Source: Bradyrhizobium tropiciagri (GTDB taxonomy: Bacteria > Pseudomonadota > Alphaproteobacteria > Rhizobiales > Xanthobacteraceae). Taken from it: a stretch of DNA of 64,000 nucleotides. Location: contig NZ_LFLZ01000029.1 in assembly GCF_001189845.1 (NCBI RefSeq), positions 38,567-102,566 on the forward strand. The letters run 5' to 3'. Position numbers and translations under genes: made by a program. Shown piece by piece: positions 53,268 through 62,190 of this stretch. Below the pieces are notes generated by a model. The model was not told the origin of the DNA and made no database searches. It was given only the letters and a program-made list of their open reading frames with translations. The first letter of the stretch is position 1. Every line of letters begins with the position of its first letter.

Positions 53268-53663
53268 ATGAACAGAACGGTACTCGCACTTGCCGCAATC
53301 CACGCTCTCGTGGTCACTTCACCATTTCCACATGCGAGCGGAGGCCTCACGCTGCTGCCCCGCGCGCAAGCCGCCGCCTCCAAACTCGGCGACCTGACGC
53401 CATTCCGCAGCATCGCCGCCGACGTCGCGGCACTGGTCGACAAGAACGACCTGGCCGGCGCCAAGACGCGGATCAAGGATCTCGAGACCAAATGGGACGA
53501 AGCGGAAGCCGGCTTGAAGCCGCGCGCGGCCGCGGACTGGCACACGGTCGACAAGGCGATCGATCGAGCGCTCGAGGCGGTGCGTGAGGCCAATCCGGAC
53601 GCCGCCAAATGCAAGAAGGCGCTCGCCGAGTTGCTGTCGATCATGGACTCGATGAAGGCCTGA
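53268..53663 (+). CDS. Exported small helical protein
   Basis: 131 residues from the ATG at 53268 with AACAGGAG 7 nt upstream. A signal peptide precedes a processing site near AQAA. The mature part LVDKNDLAGAKTRIKDLETK, then AADWHTVDKAIDRALEAVRE with a single Cys at CKKALAEL, is a helical bundle. It lies between the two COG4705 genes on the same strand and is probably a periplasmic partner of those membrane proteins. No known function. Confidence 0.75.
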   Translation: MNRTVLALAAIHALVVTSPFPHASGGLTLLPRAQAAASKLGDLTPFRSIAADVAALVDKNDLAGAKTRIKDLETKWDEAEAGLKPRAAADWHTVDKAIDRALEAVREANPDAAKCKKALAELLSIMDSMKA

Positions 53664-53750
53664 TCTCTCCGTCCACCATTCGACCACCCGCCGGCGGCAT
53701 CGACCGCCGGCGATGTCTCTTGAAGTGACGAATCTTGGAGTGACCAACCC

Positions 53751-54518
53751 ATGGATATGCTGCTCGACAACGCCACCGAGGAACACGCGGGCAAGGTTCC
53801 CGCAGTCACGCTCGGCTTCTGGATCATGAAGATTCTCGCGACGACGCTCGGCGAAACAGGCGGTGATGCGGTCACGATGTCGATGAACCTCGGCTATCTC
53901 GTCGGCACCGCGATCTTCGCGGTCATCTTCGTTGCTGCCGTTTCAGCACAGATGGCGGCGAGGCGCTTCCATCCGCTGCTCTACTGGACGGTGATCGTCG
54001 CGACCACGACCGTCGGTACGACCTTTGCCGACTCCGTCGACCGCTCGCTAGGGATCGGATATCTCGGCGGCTCGTCGCTGCTCGCCGGACTACTGGTCGC
54101 ATCCCTCGCTGCGTGGTATCGCAGCATGGGCACGGTCTCGATCGCGTCGATCGACAACAAGGCCGCCGAAACCTTCTACTGGATCACGATCCTGTTCTCT
54201 CAGACGCTCGGCACCGCGCTCGGCGACTGGATGGCCGACTCCACCGGTCTCGGCTATGGCGGCGGCGCCATCGTGTTTGCCGCCGCTCTTGCCATCGTCG
54301 CTGCCACCTATCTCTGGACCCGGGTGTCGCACACGGTGCTGTTCTGGATCGCGTTCGTCCTGACCAGGCCGCTCGGTGCCACCGTCGGCGATTTCCTCGA
54401 CAAGCCGCTGGATCACGGCGGCCTTGCGCTCAGCCGCTACGCCGCATCCGTTGCTCTTGCCGCTGCGATCGTGGCCCTGATCTTCATGCTGCCGCAGCGC
54501 GCCGGCAAGCACGCTTGA
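53751..54518 (+). CDS. COG4705-type membrane protein, second copy
   Basis: 255 residues. Same fold and length as the protein at 52435 but clearly diverged. The four internal repeats are FWIMKILATTLGETGGD, YWTVIVATTTVGTTFAD, FYWITILFSQTLGTALGD and LFWIAFVLTRPLGATVGD. The conserved Thr-Gly and Asp could line a pore or ion site. The start has GGAG 11 nt upstream. It closes the three-gene unit that faces the two-component system. Confidence 0.85.
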   Translation: MDMLLDNATEEHAGKVPAVTLGFWIMKILATTLGETGGDAVTMSMNLGYLVGTAIFAVIFVAAVSAQMAARRFHPLLYWTVIVATTTVGTTFADSVDRSLGIGYLGGSSLLAGLLVASLAAWYRSMGTVSIASIDNKAAETFYWITILFSQTLGTALGDWMADSTGLGYGGGAIVFAAALAIVAATYLWTRVSHTVLFWIAFVLTRPLGATVGDFLDKPLDHGGLALSRYAASVALAAAIVALIFMLPQRAGKHA

Positions 54519-54899
54519 GCATCAAACCTTTGCCCGTTCCGGACATCGATCTCAGTGAGCGGGCAAGGCGGCGCATCGCGATCATCGTCTCGCGATCGAT
54601 CCGCTCGCGGTCGATGATCGGCCGCCAATTGCATGAGCGGAGACCCTCGATGCGAGACAGTTCCAAAGCAGGGTCTGGGACGTTATGTCGCAGTCCGCTT
54701 CGCAAGCGAGCGTGACGCCCGTCATAGATGACGCGTTGAGATTCTGCGATCCTGATTTTGATATTGCCGATTTTTTGAATGCGCTGCTCTCAGCCCAATG
54801 ACACGGGAGTAGCACCACCCGCTTCGCGAAGGCGAAGCCGATTGCCTTGCACCTTGGATATTTGCCGGCTTCGACCGGCGCGCCACGAGGAAGCAAACC
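54519..54899. other. 381-bp gap with no supported gene
   Basis: It precedes the six-repeat protein gene and should hold its promoter. ACGCCGGAAG-like or other clear operators are not visible, and none of the six repeat families occurs here. TGAGATTCTGCGATCCTGAT and TTTGATATTGCCGATTTTTT near 54735-54775 form an AT-richer patch that could be the promoter. Confidence 0.4.
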
Positions 54900-56900
54900 A
54901 TGGCCAATACCCCACCGGTCGTCTCGATCGGTAACCACAGCCTGTTGTCCAACCACTGGCAAAGAATAGAGCCGTGGCTGACTTATTCGGACGCCGACGG
55001 CAATCCCGCGCAAAGCTTCCAGTTCTTCGACAGCGGCACGTCCGCAACCAGCGGCTACTTCTGGACACCCACCAATACGCATTGGGCCGCCAACACCATC
55101 ATCGACGTTGCAGCGTCCGACCTCTCCGATGTGTGGCTGAGCTCCGGTTCGGTCAGCGGCGCGGAAACAATGTGGGTACGCGCCTTTGACGGGACTGACT
55201 GGAGCTCCTGGACGTCGTTCACCCTCACGACGACGCCAAACACGCCTCCGGTTGCTGCGATCAATGACCAGTCGTTGCACGTCAATACATGGGCGAAGGT
55301 CGAGAATTGGTTGAGCTACTCCGATGCCAACGGAGATCCCGCGACCAAATACCAGTTCTGGGACAGCGGCACGTCCGCAACCAGCGCCTATTTCTGGACC
55401 CCAACCAATTCGCACTGGGCTGCCAACACGACGATCGAGGTTTCGGCCGCCGACCTGACCAACCTCTGGATCCAGGGCGGCTCGACGACCGGCTCCGAGA
55501 CGATGTGGGTCAGGGCATTCGACGGATCGGACTGGGGCTCCTGGGACTCCTTCACGCTGACGACGACGAACTCGGTGCCGGTCGCGACGATTGGCGATCA
55601 TTCGGTGCACATGGGCCAGTGGGTCACTGTCAGCAACTGGTTGACGACGACAGATGCCGACAATGACACGATCACGAAGTACCAGTTCTGGGACAGCGGC
55701 ACCGCCGCGACCAGCGCGTATTTCTGGACGCCGACCAATTCGCACTGGGATGCGAACACCACGATCGAGGTTTCGGCCGCCGACCTCGCCAATGTCTGGA
55801 TCCAGGGCGGTTCGGCGACCGGTTCCGAGACGATGTGGGTCAGGGCGTTCGACGGCACCTCGTGGGGCAATTGGGACAGTTTCACGGTGACCTCGACGGT
55901 CAACACGCCGCCGGTCGCGGTCATCAACGACCAGTCGGTTCACGTGAACACATGGGTCAAGCCGGGGAACTGGCTCAGCACCAGCGATGCCGAGGGTGAC
56001 ACGATCACCAAGTACCAGTTCTGGGACGGCGGTTCGGCCGCGACCAGTGCCTATTTCTGGACGCCTAGCAATGCGCACTGGGCGGCCGGTACCCCCATCG
56101 ACGTTTCGGCGTCCGATCTGGACAGTCTCTGGATTCAGGGTGGCTCGGCGACCGGCTCCGAGACCATGTATGTGCGGGCCTTCGACGGGACCGCCTGGGG
56201 CGCTTGGGACGGCTTTACCGTGACGTCCACGAACACGGCCCCGACGGTTGCGATCCTCGATCATACGCTGAACGCCGCGCAATGGGCGCAGCTCGTCAAC
56301 TGGACCAGCGTATCCGACGCGGACGGCGATCCGATCACCAAATACCAGTTCTTGGACGGCGGCACGGATGCGAACAGCGGCTACTTCTGGACATCCGCGA
56401 ACTCACACTGGGCGGCGAACACCGTCATCGAGGTTCCAGCATCCAATCTGTCCGACGTTTGGGTGCGAGGCGGCACTGCCGGCGGTTCGGAGGCCATGTA
56501 CGTTCGCGCATTCGACGGGACGAGTTGGAGCCCTTGGGACGGCTTTGCCCTGACGTCGCTACCAAACCACGCGCCTGTCGCCACGATCAACGACCAGACC
56601 TTGCACCTCAACGAGTGGAGCCAGGTCAGTAACCTGTTGTCCTATTCCGACACCGACGGAAATCCCGCGACCGAATATCAATTTTGGGATGCCGGTACCG
56701 GCGCCAACAGCGGCTACTTCTGGACCTCCGGGAATTCGCACTGGCCAGCCGCCTCCGTCATCGACGTCAGCGCCGCGGCCGTCGATGATGTCTGGGTCCG
56801 TGGAGGCGCCGCCACCGGCAGCGAGACGATGTATGTGCGCGCGTTCGACGGGATCGACTGGGGCGTGTGGCACGCATTCGTGCTCACCACCGTCGTCTAA
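54900..56900 (+). CDS. Six-repeat secreted-type protein, 110-residue repeats
   Basis: 666 residues with no classical signal peptide. Six tandem repeats of 110 residues (330 bp) begin near 54909, 55239, 55569, 55899, 56229 and 56559. Each has a DADG-type acidic loop, a YQFWDSG turn, YFWTPTNSHWAAN, a short D/E-V-SA-DL part and a closing GSETMWVRAFDG with W-S-F. The same domain occurs in long type I secreted adhesin/protease-like proteins of rhizobia; here it stands alone, with no RTX GGxGxDxL block or catalytic domain visible. It is probably secreted without a cleaved signal, or sits outside the cell. Repeats 2 and 3 are nearest in DNA, pointing to recent duplication. Confidence 0.88.
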   Translation: MANTPPVVSIGNHSLLSNHWQRIEPWLTYSDADGNPAQSFQFFDSGTSATSGYFWTPTNTHWAANTIIDVAASDLSDVWLSSGSVSGAETMWVRAFDGTDWSSWTSFTLTTTPNTPPVAAINDQSLHVNTWAKVENWLSYSDANGDPATKYQFWDSGTSATSAYFWTPTNSHWAANTTIEVSAADLTNLWIQGGSTTGSETMWVRAFDGSDWGSWDSFTLTTTNSVPVATIGDHSVHMGQWVTVSNWLTTTDADNDTITKYQFWDSGTAATSAYFWTPTNSHWDANTTIEVSAADLANVWIQGGSATGSETMWVRAFDGTSWGNWDSFTVTSTVNTPPVAVINDQSVHVNTWVKPGNWLSTSDAEGDTITKYQFWDGGSAATSAYFWTPSNAHWAAGTPIDVSASDLDSLWIQGGSATGSETMYVRAFDGTAWGAWDGFTVTSTNTAPTVAILDHTLNAAQWAQLVNWTSVSDADGDPITKYQFLDGGTDANSGYFWTSANSHWAANTVIEVPASNLSDVWVRGGTAGGSEAMYVRAFDGTSWSPWDGFALTSLPNHAPVATINDQTLHLNEWSQVSNLLSYSDTDGNPATEYQFWDAGTGANSGYFWTSGNSHWPAASVIDVSAAAVDDVWVRGGAATGSETMYVRAFDGIDWGVWHAFVLTTVV

Positions 56901-56938
56901 AGCGCGATGAGATCAGGTTGAAGCGTCATCGCGCTTTA
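56898..56938. terminator. Perfect 13-bp hairpin that includes the stop codon
   Basis: TAAAGCGCGATGA (56898-56910) pairs with TCATCGCGCTTTA (56926-56938). The TAA stop of the six-repeat gene is the first part of the stem. TTCTTGTTT follows, so it may act as a weak terminator. Confidence 0.7.
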
Positions 56939-56950
56939 GATTCTTGTTTG

Positions 56951-56998
56951 AGCATGATCTTTTCGGAAAAACCGCTTCGCACTTTTCCGAATCATGCT
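56951..56998. repeat. Palindromic repeat R5
   Basis: AGCATGATCTTTTCGGAAAA pairs with ACTTTTCCGAATCATGCTT around CCGCTTCGC. It is the same family as 30078-30122. It follows the terminator-like hairpin by about 12 bp. Confidence 0.75.
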
Positions 56999-57063
56999 TG
57001 AGCTACGCTGCCACGATCCGGTGGCGGACATGGCATCGCCGTGTCACGCCACCAGCCGTCCGG

Positions 57064-58050
57064 TTACACAGGCTGGCCCGGCGTGAAGATGACCTTGCCC
57101 TTGAATGCCGACGCCTGCGCGATCGCCTGCGAAAAATCCTCCAGGCGATAGGACCCGACCACCGGCGCGCTGATCGCACCTGAGGCGACCATCGGCACGA
57201 GATGGTCGTACATCGCGGCCATCGCGTCATCGGCTGCGGTCTTGCTCCAATGGGCGAGCCAGAAGCCGCGCACCGACACCTCGTTGAAGATCACGCTCAA
57301 GGCCGAGCCGGAGAACGGCTGTCCACTCATCGCGCTGTAAATGACGAGGACACCCTTCGGCGCCAGGCAGTTCATCAGGTTCAAGGCCGACGAGCCGCCG
57401 ACGACGTCGAGCGCCAACTGGATCGGCGCCTTGCCGGTCTCCTTGGCGACGCGTTTGGCGAGATCCGGCCCGTCGACCAGGACGATATCGCCGCCGAGCG
57501 CCTTGACCTCGTCCACGACCTCCTCGCGGCGGACAATGTTGACCGTCTTAAGCCCAAGCGACCTGGCGATGGCGATCACCGCGCGCGCCGTCGCCGAATT
57601 GGCGCCGTTCTGGATCACCCAGCCGCCGCGCGGGATTTTGACGAAATCGGTCAGCAGCAGATATGCGGTCGCCGGATTGACCGCGATCATGGATAGCTGC
57701 CGGATGTCGGCAGCTTCGGGCAACGGACGCTGCCAGGACGGCGTGAACTTGAGCCGTTCGGTCCAGGTCGGGATCATGAACGGAACGAGCGTGCGGTCAC
57801 CTTCCCTGAGGTTCTTGACCTGCGCCCCCGCGGCGATGACCCGCCCGACGCCCTCGATCCCGAGCGTCGCCGGCGGCGTCGGCAGATAGCCGTAGCGCCC
57901 GGCCATGATCATGAAGTCCGAGTTGTTGATCGGCGCGGCCTCGACCGCGACCACCACTTCGTTCGGCCCGGGGCTGCCGATATCGGGCACCTCGTTGAGC
58001 TTCACCGCTTCCGCCGGACGTCCGAACGCAACAACCTGAACCGCCTTCAT
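57064..58050 (-). CDS. MDR-family zinc-independent reductase (ETR/MECR-like)
   Basis: 328 residues from the ATG at 58050 with GGAGA 8 nt upstream. The medium-chain fold is shown by MKAVQVVAFGRPAEAVKLNE, PINNSDFMIMAGRYGYLP, TLGIEGVGRVIAAG, then a nucleotide-binding half with WVIQNGANSATARAVIAIA. The structural and catalytic zinc Cys residues are missing, which suits the enoyl reductase (ETR/MECR) group that reduces enoyl-CoA or quinone with NADPH. It is divergent from a TetR gene and shares a 16-bp palindrome with it. Confidence 0.88.
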   Translation of the reverse strand: MKAVQVVAFGRPAEAVKLNEVPDIGSPGPNEVVVAVEAAPINNSDFMIMAGRYGYLPTPPATLGIEGVGRVIAAGAQVKNLREGDRTLVPFMIPTWTERLKFTPSWQRPLPEAADIRQLSMIAVNPATAYLLLTDFVKIPRGGWVIQNGANSATARAVIAIARSLGLKTVNIVRREEVVDEVKALGGDIVLVDGPDLAKRVAKETGKAPIQLALDVVGGSSALNLMNCLAPKGVLVIYSAMSGQPFSGSALSVIFNEVSVRGFWLAHWSKTAADDAMAAMYDHLVPMVASGAISAPVVGSYRLEDFSQAIAQASAFKGKVIFTPGQPV

Positions 58051-58073
58051 GGCATCATCTCCCGATGTTATTA

Positions 58074-58089
58074 TGTACTTATAAGTACA
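58074..58089. promoter_or_regulatory. TGTACTTA-TAAGTACA operator
   Basis: A perfect 16-bp palindrome in the 125-bp gap between the reductase and the TetR gene. It is the likely TetR-type binding site and overlaps the probable promoter of the reductase, whose start lies 24 bp away. Confidence 0.75.
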
Positions 58090-58175
58090 GAATAAGGACC
58101 GCGTCAATGACCGGAAATGGCTTCGTAGCAAGGTGAAGGCTTCACATCGGACGCGGGAGTACATAAAACAGCGCC

Positions 58176-58751
58176 ATGGCAAGGCCGCGCAGCTTCGATC
58201 CGGACGACGTCCTGGAAATCGCCCGTCAGGTGTTCTGGCAGAAGGGGTTTCAGGCGACCTCGCTCGACGAGATCACGGCGGCGAGCGGCATCGCGAAGCC
58301 GAGCCTCTACGCGGCCTTCGGCGACAAGCACGCCCTGTTCCTGCGCGTGCTGGACCGCTATCACGACGGCATCCTCGGCTGGGCCGAGCGCGTGCTGGCG
58401 CAGCCGGGGCCGGCGCGCGAGGCGATCAGGCAGTGGCTCACCGGCTTCATCCCCTATTGCTCGGGTGAGAAGGGACAGCGCGGCTGCCTATCGATCAATT
58501 CGGCGACCGACGGCTCGCTCGATCAGGCCGCGCTCCGCAAGAGCATCGAGCGCTACAACCGGCGGCTCGAAGAGCTGTTGCGCACGCGGCTACGTGCCGA
58601 CCGCGAGCAGTTCAAGAAGGGCTTCGATCCCGACATCACCGCGCACACGGTGATGGTGGTGCATGCGGGGCTGATGGCGCTCGCGCACCAGACACCGGAT
58701 TCGAAGCAGGTGAAGGCCGTGATCGAGCAGGTAATGGGCCTGCTCGCCTGA
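58176..58751 (+). CDS. TetR family transcriptional regulator of the MDR reductase
   Basis: 191 residues. Helix-turn-helix: DPDDVLEIARQVFWQKGFQA with TSLDEITAASGIAKPSLYAA. The C-terminal helical domain (HTVMVVHAGLMALAHQTPDS) is of the type found in AcuR/NemR-like regulators. It is divergent from the reductase with a perfect palindrome between, so it most likely represses that gene and releases it on an electrophile or enone, a pattern known for such pairs. The ligand is inferred. Confidence 0.92.
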   Translation: MARPRSFDPDDVLEIARQVFWQKGFQATSLDEITAASGIAKPSLYAAFGDKHALFLRVLDRYHDGILGWAERVLAQPGPAREAIRQWLTGFIPYCSGEKGQRGCLSINSATDGSLDQAALRKSIERYNRRLEELLRTRLRADREQFKKGFDPDITAHTVMVVHAGLMALAHQTPDSKQVKAVIEQVMGLLA

Positions 58752-58892
58752 CCTTGTCAGCATCTGCGTTCCGCTCGCGCCCGCCGCGCCTCTCACGAAT
58801 GTGACTTATATGATGAATATCATCTATTGATGAACTGAACTCCGTGACCATTTCCGGATTGGCTGACATGGGCTTCCGGAACTGGGAACCAG

Positions 58893-59249
58893 ATGAACAC
58901 ATCGTTGTGGCGTATGACGCTTACTGCACTCACCGTCCTGCTGCCGATGCCGGCGACCGGTCCGGCCCAGGCCCACGATCATCAGCATCCCGAACTCAAC
59001 GGCTGGTATGAGAGCCTGCACAGTGGCAAAGGCCCCTGCTGCGACGGCACCGACGCGAAGCGTGTCGATGACGCCGATTGGGACACCAAGGACGGCCACT
59101 ACAGGGTGCGCCTCGAGGGGGAATGGGTCGACGTTCCCGATGAGGCCGTCGTGCCCGGGCCAAACCGCGCCGGCCACACCGTGGTCTGGCCGTATTATCT
59201 GAACGGTCACCCGAGGCCGCGCTGCTTCATGCCGGGCAGCATGGGTTGA
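58893..59249 (+). CDS. Exported small Cys-containing protein
   Basis: 118 residues. The signal peptide (MTLTALTVLLPMPATG) ends near AQA. The mature part NGWYESLHSGKGPCCDGTDA, then RVDDADWDTKDGHYRVRLEG with GEWVDVPDEAVVPGPNRAG, and a last Cys in RPRCFMPGSMG, is a pattern seen in several alphaproteobacteria without known function. The Cys pair and the late Cys could form a disulfide in the periplasm. It stands alone on this strand. Confidence 0.75.
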   Translation: MNTSLWRMTLTALTVLLPMPATGPAQAHDHQHPELNGWYESLHSGKGPCCDGTDAKRVDDADWDTKDGHYRVRLEGEWVDVPDEAVVPGPNRAGHTVVWPYYLNGHPRPRCFMPGSMG

Positions 59250-59297
59250 TCAGCGACGAAGGCGCTGCGCAGCGTGCAGCATCGACGGCGCGGCTGA

Positions 59298-61373
59298 TCA
59301 GAGATCGAGCTGGATCCGGTCGTCGCCGTCGGTCGCCGGCTGCGCGGGCACCGCGCAGCAGATCAGCACTTCATTATCGGCCACCTCAGCGGTCGGCTCC
59401 TTCACATAGGTTACCGCACCTGCCTGCAATTTCGTTCGGCATGTTCCGCAATTGCCTTCCCGGCAACTGAACACGGGACTGAGGCCGCGCGCTTCCGCAA
59501 GGTCAAGCAGCGTGCCCGTCTCCGGCGTCCAGCGCGCTTCCTTCAGCGATGCGGTGAAGGCGACCGGCACCGGCGCGGTCGCGGGCGGCCGCCGCGGTGG
59601 CGCCGGGCTGGCCACGTCCGGCGTCCGCACCAGCGATGATGGCCCGAACGCCTCGGCGTGAATCCTGCTATCGGCAATGTTGTAGCCGCGCAGGGCGTCA
59701 TAGAGCGATTGGGTGAACTGCGGCGGACCGCACAGATAGAAATCATAGTCGTTGAACGGCAGGACGCGCGACAGCAGCGCCATGTCGATCCGCCCCGCGG
59801 CGTCGTAGTCGGTGCCCTGCTCGGCGCCATCGACGTCACTCAGCACGCGGATGATCCGCACGGCACCGCCGGCAGCCGCAGCCAGTTGCTGCAATTCGTC
59901 GCCGAACGCGCGGTCCGCCTTCGTATGCGCGGCCTGGAACAGGAAGGTCGGCCGGATGCCACGGGTACGCAGCCCCTCATAGACCACGTGACGCAGCATC
60001 GCGAGCAGCGGCGTGATGCCGACACCACCGGCGAGCAGCACCGCGGGCCGCTTCTCGCGCGCATCGATGGTGAAGCCGCCGCCCGGCGCACGCGCCTCGA
60101 TGATGTCGCCGACACGGATGTTGTCATGCAGATGCTGCGACACCGCGCCGTCACGCTTCACGCTGATGCGGTACATGCCATCCGACGGCGCGACCGACAA
60201 TGTGTAGGTGCGAATGATCGGCTTGTCGGCGCCGGGGAGCGCGATGCGGATCGGCAGATGCTGTCCCGCCTGGTGCGGAAGCCGCCCGGCCCCGTCGTCC
60301 GGCTGCAGATGAAACGAGCGGATCGAGCGGCTCTCGTCGACAATCCTGGTGACCTTGAACGGACGCCATTGCGTCGCAAGCTCGGCCGCGCGGATTCGGT
60401 CGGCGGCCTGCGGCCAGTCGCCGGTCATCAATGCATTCGGCGACCAGCCCTCGGCCCGGAACGCCCAGCGCAGCGGCAGCGCGCCGCGCCTGCGCACCAC
60501 GCGGCGGGCACGAAAACTCCACAGCCGTTCGGCGCCCTGGAACGCCGCGATCTCCGGCGAGTCCAGGATCACCTCGGCATCGCCGGTCAGTTGCAGCATG
60601 TCGCCGGTTTCGAAATCGACAAACACGAGCCCGGCCTTGCCGTTGACCAGGATGTTGCCGAGCGTGTTGAAGAACAGATTGCCGGCAAAATCGGGGATGG
60701 TCAGCGTGCCGTCGGCGGCGACGCGAACGAAGCCGGCCTTGCCGCCGCGATGCGAGACGTCAACCTGGCGACGATCCTCGCGCTCGGCATAGGACGCCAC
60801 GAAGAACGTATCCGCCGCCGCAATCGTCTCGCGCGCGGCTTGATCGAGCGTCCTGCTCGTCTCGATCGCTCCCGTGAAGGGTTCGCCCGGCTCGCGCACA
60901 AAGTTGAAATCGCGGAGCTGGATATATTGCGGGCAGTTGCCAAAGCTCTGATCGAGTTCGAAGCTCAGCGCCCTGCCCGGCGATGCGCGGAGCAGCCCGT
61001 TGGCACGGTTGCGGCGCCGCGTGTGCAGTTCGATTCCGAGCAATGCGATCGCATTATCCTCGCGCATGCCCTCGCTGACGGGATCGCCGGGCTCAGGCCG
61101 CGCATCGATCTCGAGGCTGCGCGGCGTCGGCGAAGAGACGAAGCCGGGCCGGCCGGTCAGCAAGGAGGCCCATGCATCGCCGCTCTGGTCCACGCTGCCG
61201 ACCACGATGAAGGGAATTTGCGCAAAGAAGTCGCGATGCTGGTCGGGCATGAAGTCGCGCACCGCACGCTGACCGACGGCCTCCATCCTCTCGGCGACCC
61301 CAGCCCGCTGCTGGATCGCCTTCTCACCGGCATGCCAGGCCGGCAGCTTGCTCTTGGTTCGCCTGTCGCTCAT
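59298..61373 (-). CDS. PNPOx-like, FAD/NAD reductase and 2Fe-2S ferredoxin fusion
   Basis: 691 residues from the ATG at 61373. Residues about 30-220 are PNPOx-like (RDFFAQIPFIVVGSVDQSGD, FLVRE-type flavin site, PDFAGNLFFNTLGNILVNG). Residues about 320-560 are an FNR-type reductase with RTYTLSVAPS (FAD), AGGVGITPLLAMLRHVV and DFYLCGPPQFTQSLYDAL (NAD). The C-terminus has the plant-type ferredoxin loop CREGNCGTCRTKLQ and a last Cys in LICCAVP. It can pass electrons from NAD(P)H to an oxygenase or to a flavin substrate. GST and Rieske genes precede it on the same strand, so it may supply electrons within that cluster. Confidence 0.9.
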   Translation of the reverse strand: MSDRRTKSKLPAWHAGEKAIQQRAGVAERMEAVGQRAVRDFMPDQHRDFFAQIPFIVVGSVDQSGDAWASLLTGRPGFVSSPTPRSLEIDARPEPGDPVSEGMREDNAIALLGIELHTRRRNRANGLLRASPGRALSFELDQSFGNCPQYIQLRDFNFVREPGEPFTGAIETSRTLDQAARETIAAADTFFVASYAEREDRRQVDVSHRGGKAGFVRVAADGTLTIPDFAGNLFFNTLGNILVNGKAGLVFVDFETGDMLQLTGDAEVILDSPEIAAFQGAERLWSFRARRVVRRRGALPLRWAFRAEGWSPNALMTGDWPQAADRIRAAELATQWRPFKVTRIVDESRSIRSFHLQPDDGAGRLPHQAGQHLPIRIALPGADKPIIRTYTLSVAPSDGMYRISVKRDGAVSQHLHDNIRVGDIIEARAPGGGFTIDAREKRPAVLLAGGVGITPLLAMLRHVVYEGLRTRGIRPTFLFQAAHTKADRAFGDELQQLAAAAGGAVRIIRVLSDVDGAEQGTDYDAAGRIDMALLSRVLPFNDYDFYLCGPPQFTQSLYDALRGYNIADSRIHAEAFGPSSLVRTPDVASPAPPRRPPATAPVPVAFTASLKEARWTPETGTLLDLAEARGLSPVFSCREGNCGTCRTKLQAGAVTYVKEPTAEVADNEVLICCAVPAQPATDGDDRIQLDL

Positions 61374-61434
61374 CTCATCGCCCTCCCTTTCGGGGCTTGG
61401 ACGGGCGTGCCCGCAGGCACGCCCGATCAGCACA

Positions 61435-62052
61435 TCACGCAGCCGCAGCCAGACCGACGGGGGTCTTGGCGAAGGGCACAAAGCCCGGCAATGCCTCGAT
61501 CCGGCGCAGGAACGCGTTGACGCGCGCATAGCCGGAGAGATCGACGTTGCCTTCCGGCGCGCTCGACAGATAGCTGTAGAGCGCCACATCGGCGATCGTC
61601 GGCTGCGCACCGACCAGCCAGTCGCGATCGGCAAGATGGGCTTCGAGCCGCTTCAGCATCACGTGCGCGCGGGTGATCACATCTTCCGGGTTGAACTTCG
61701 CGCCGAACACGGTGACGAGCCGCGCCGCGGCGGGTCCGAACGCGAGATCGCCGGCGGCAACCGACAGCCAGCGCTGCACGGCGGCGGCGCCCTTTGCATC
61801 CTGCGGCAGCCAGTCGGTGCGGCCGAGCTTGGTCGCGAGATAGACCAGGATCGCGTTGGAGTCGGGAATGATGGTGCCGTCATCGTCGAGCACCGGCACC
61901 TGGCCGAACGGATTGAGCGCGAGGAATTCCGGCGTCTTCTGCGCGGCGGACTTGAGATCGACCTCGACCAGCTCGTGCGGAATGCCGAGCAGGGAGATGA
62001 ACAGGCGCGCGCGGTGCGCGTGGCCGGAGAGCGCAAAGTGATAAAGCTTCAT
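61435..62052 (-). CDS. Glutathione S-transferase
   Basis: 205 residues from the ATG at 62052. The thioredoxin-like N-terminal domain has MKLYHFALSGHAHRARLFIS with a Ser at the place of the catalytic residue, then NPFGQVPVLDDDGTIIPDSN; the C-terminal helical domain has GAQPTIADVALYSYLSSAPE. It conjugates glutathione with an electrophile. It lies 61 bp before the flavoprotein gene on the same strand. Confidence 0.92.
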   Translation of the reverse strand: MKLYHFALSGHAHRARLFISLLGIPHELVEVDLKSAAQKTPEFLALNPFGQVPVLDDDGTIIPDSNAILVYLATKLGRTDWLPQDAKGAAAVQRWLSVAAGDLAFGPAAARLVTVFGAKFNPEDVITRAHVMLKRLEAHLADRDWLVGAQPTIADVALYSYLSSAPEGNVDLSGYARVNAFLRRIEALPGFVPFAKTPVGLAAAA

Positions 62053-62190
62053 GGTGCCGTTCCTGATGTCGTGGACGGGACCATTCCCGACCGCGACTTC
62101 AAGGTGGCTCATTGCAACGGCTATTATAATTAGCGCCTCCGGAACTTCATTATTGCAAATATTGCAATAACGCGTAAGCGGACGCGCCGG

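Noticed and set aside
54582..56282. A 566-residue open frame on the minus strand across the six-repeat gene
   Set aside because: It lies wholly antisense to clear tandem repeats, is rich in Arg, Gly and Val as shadow frames in high-GC DNA are, and repeats in the same 330-bp rhythm as the real gene.
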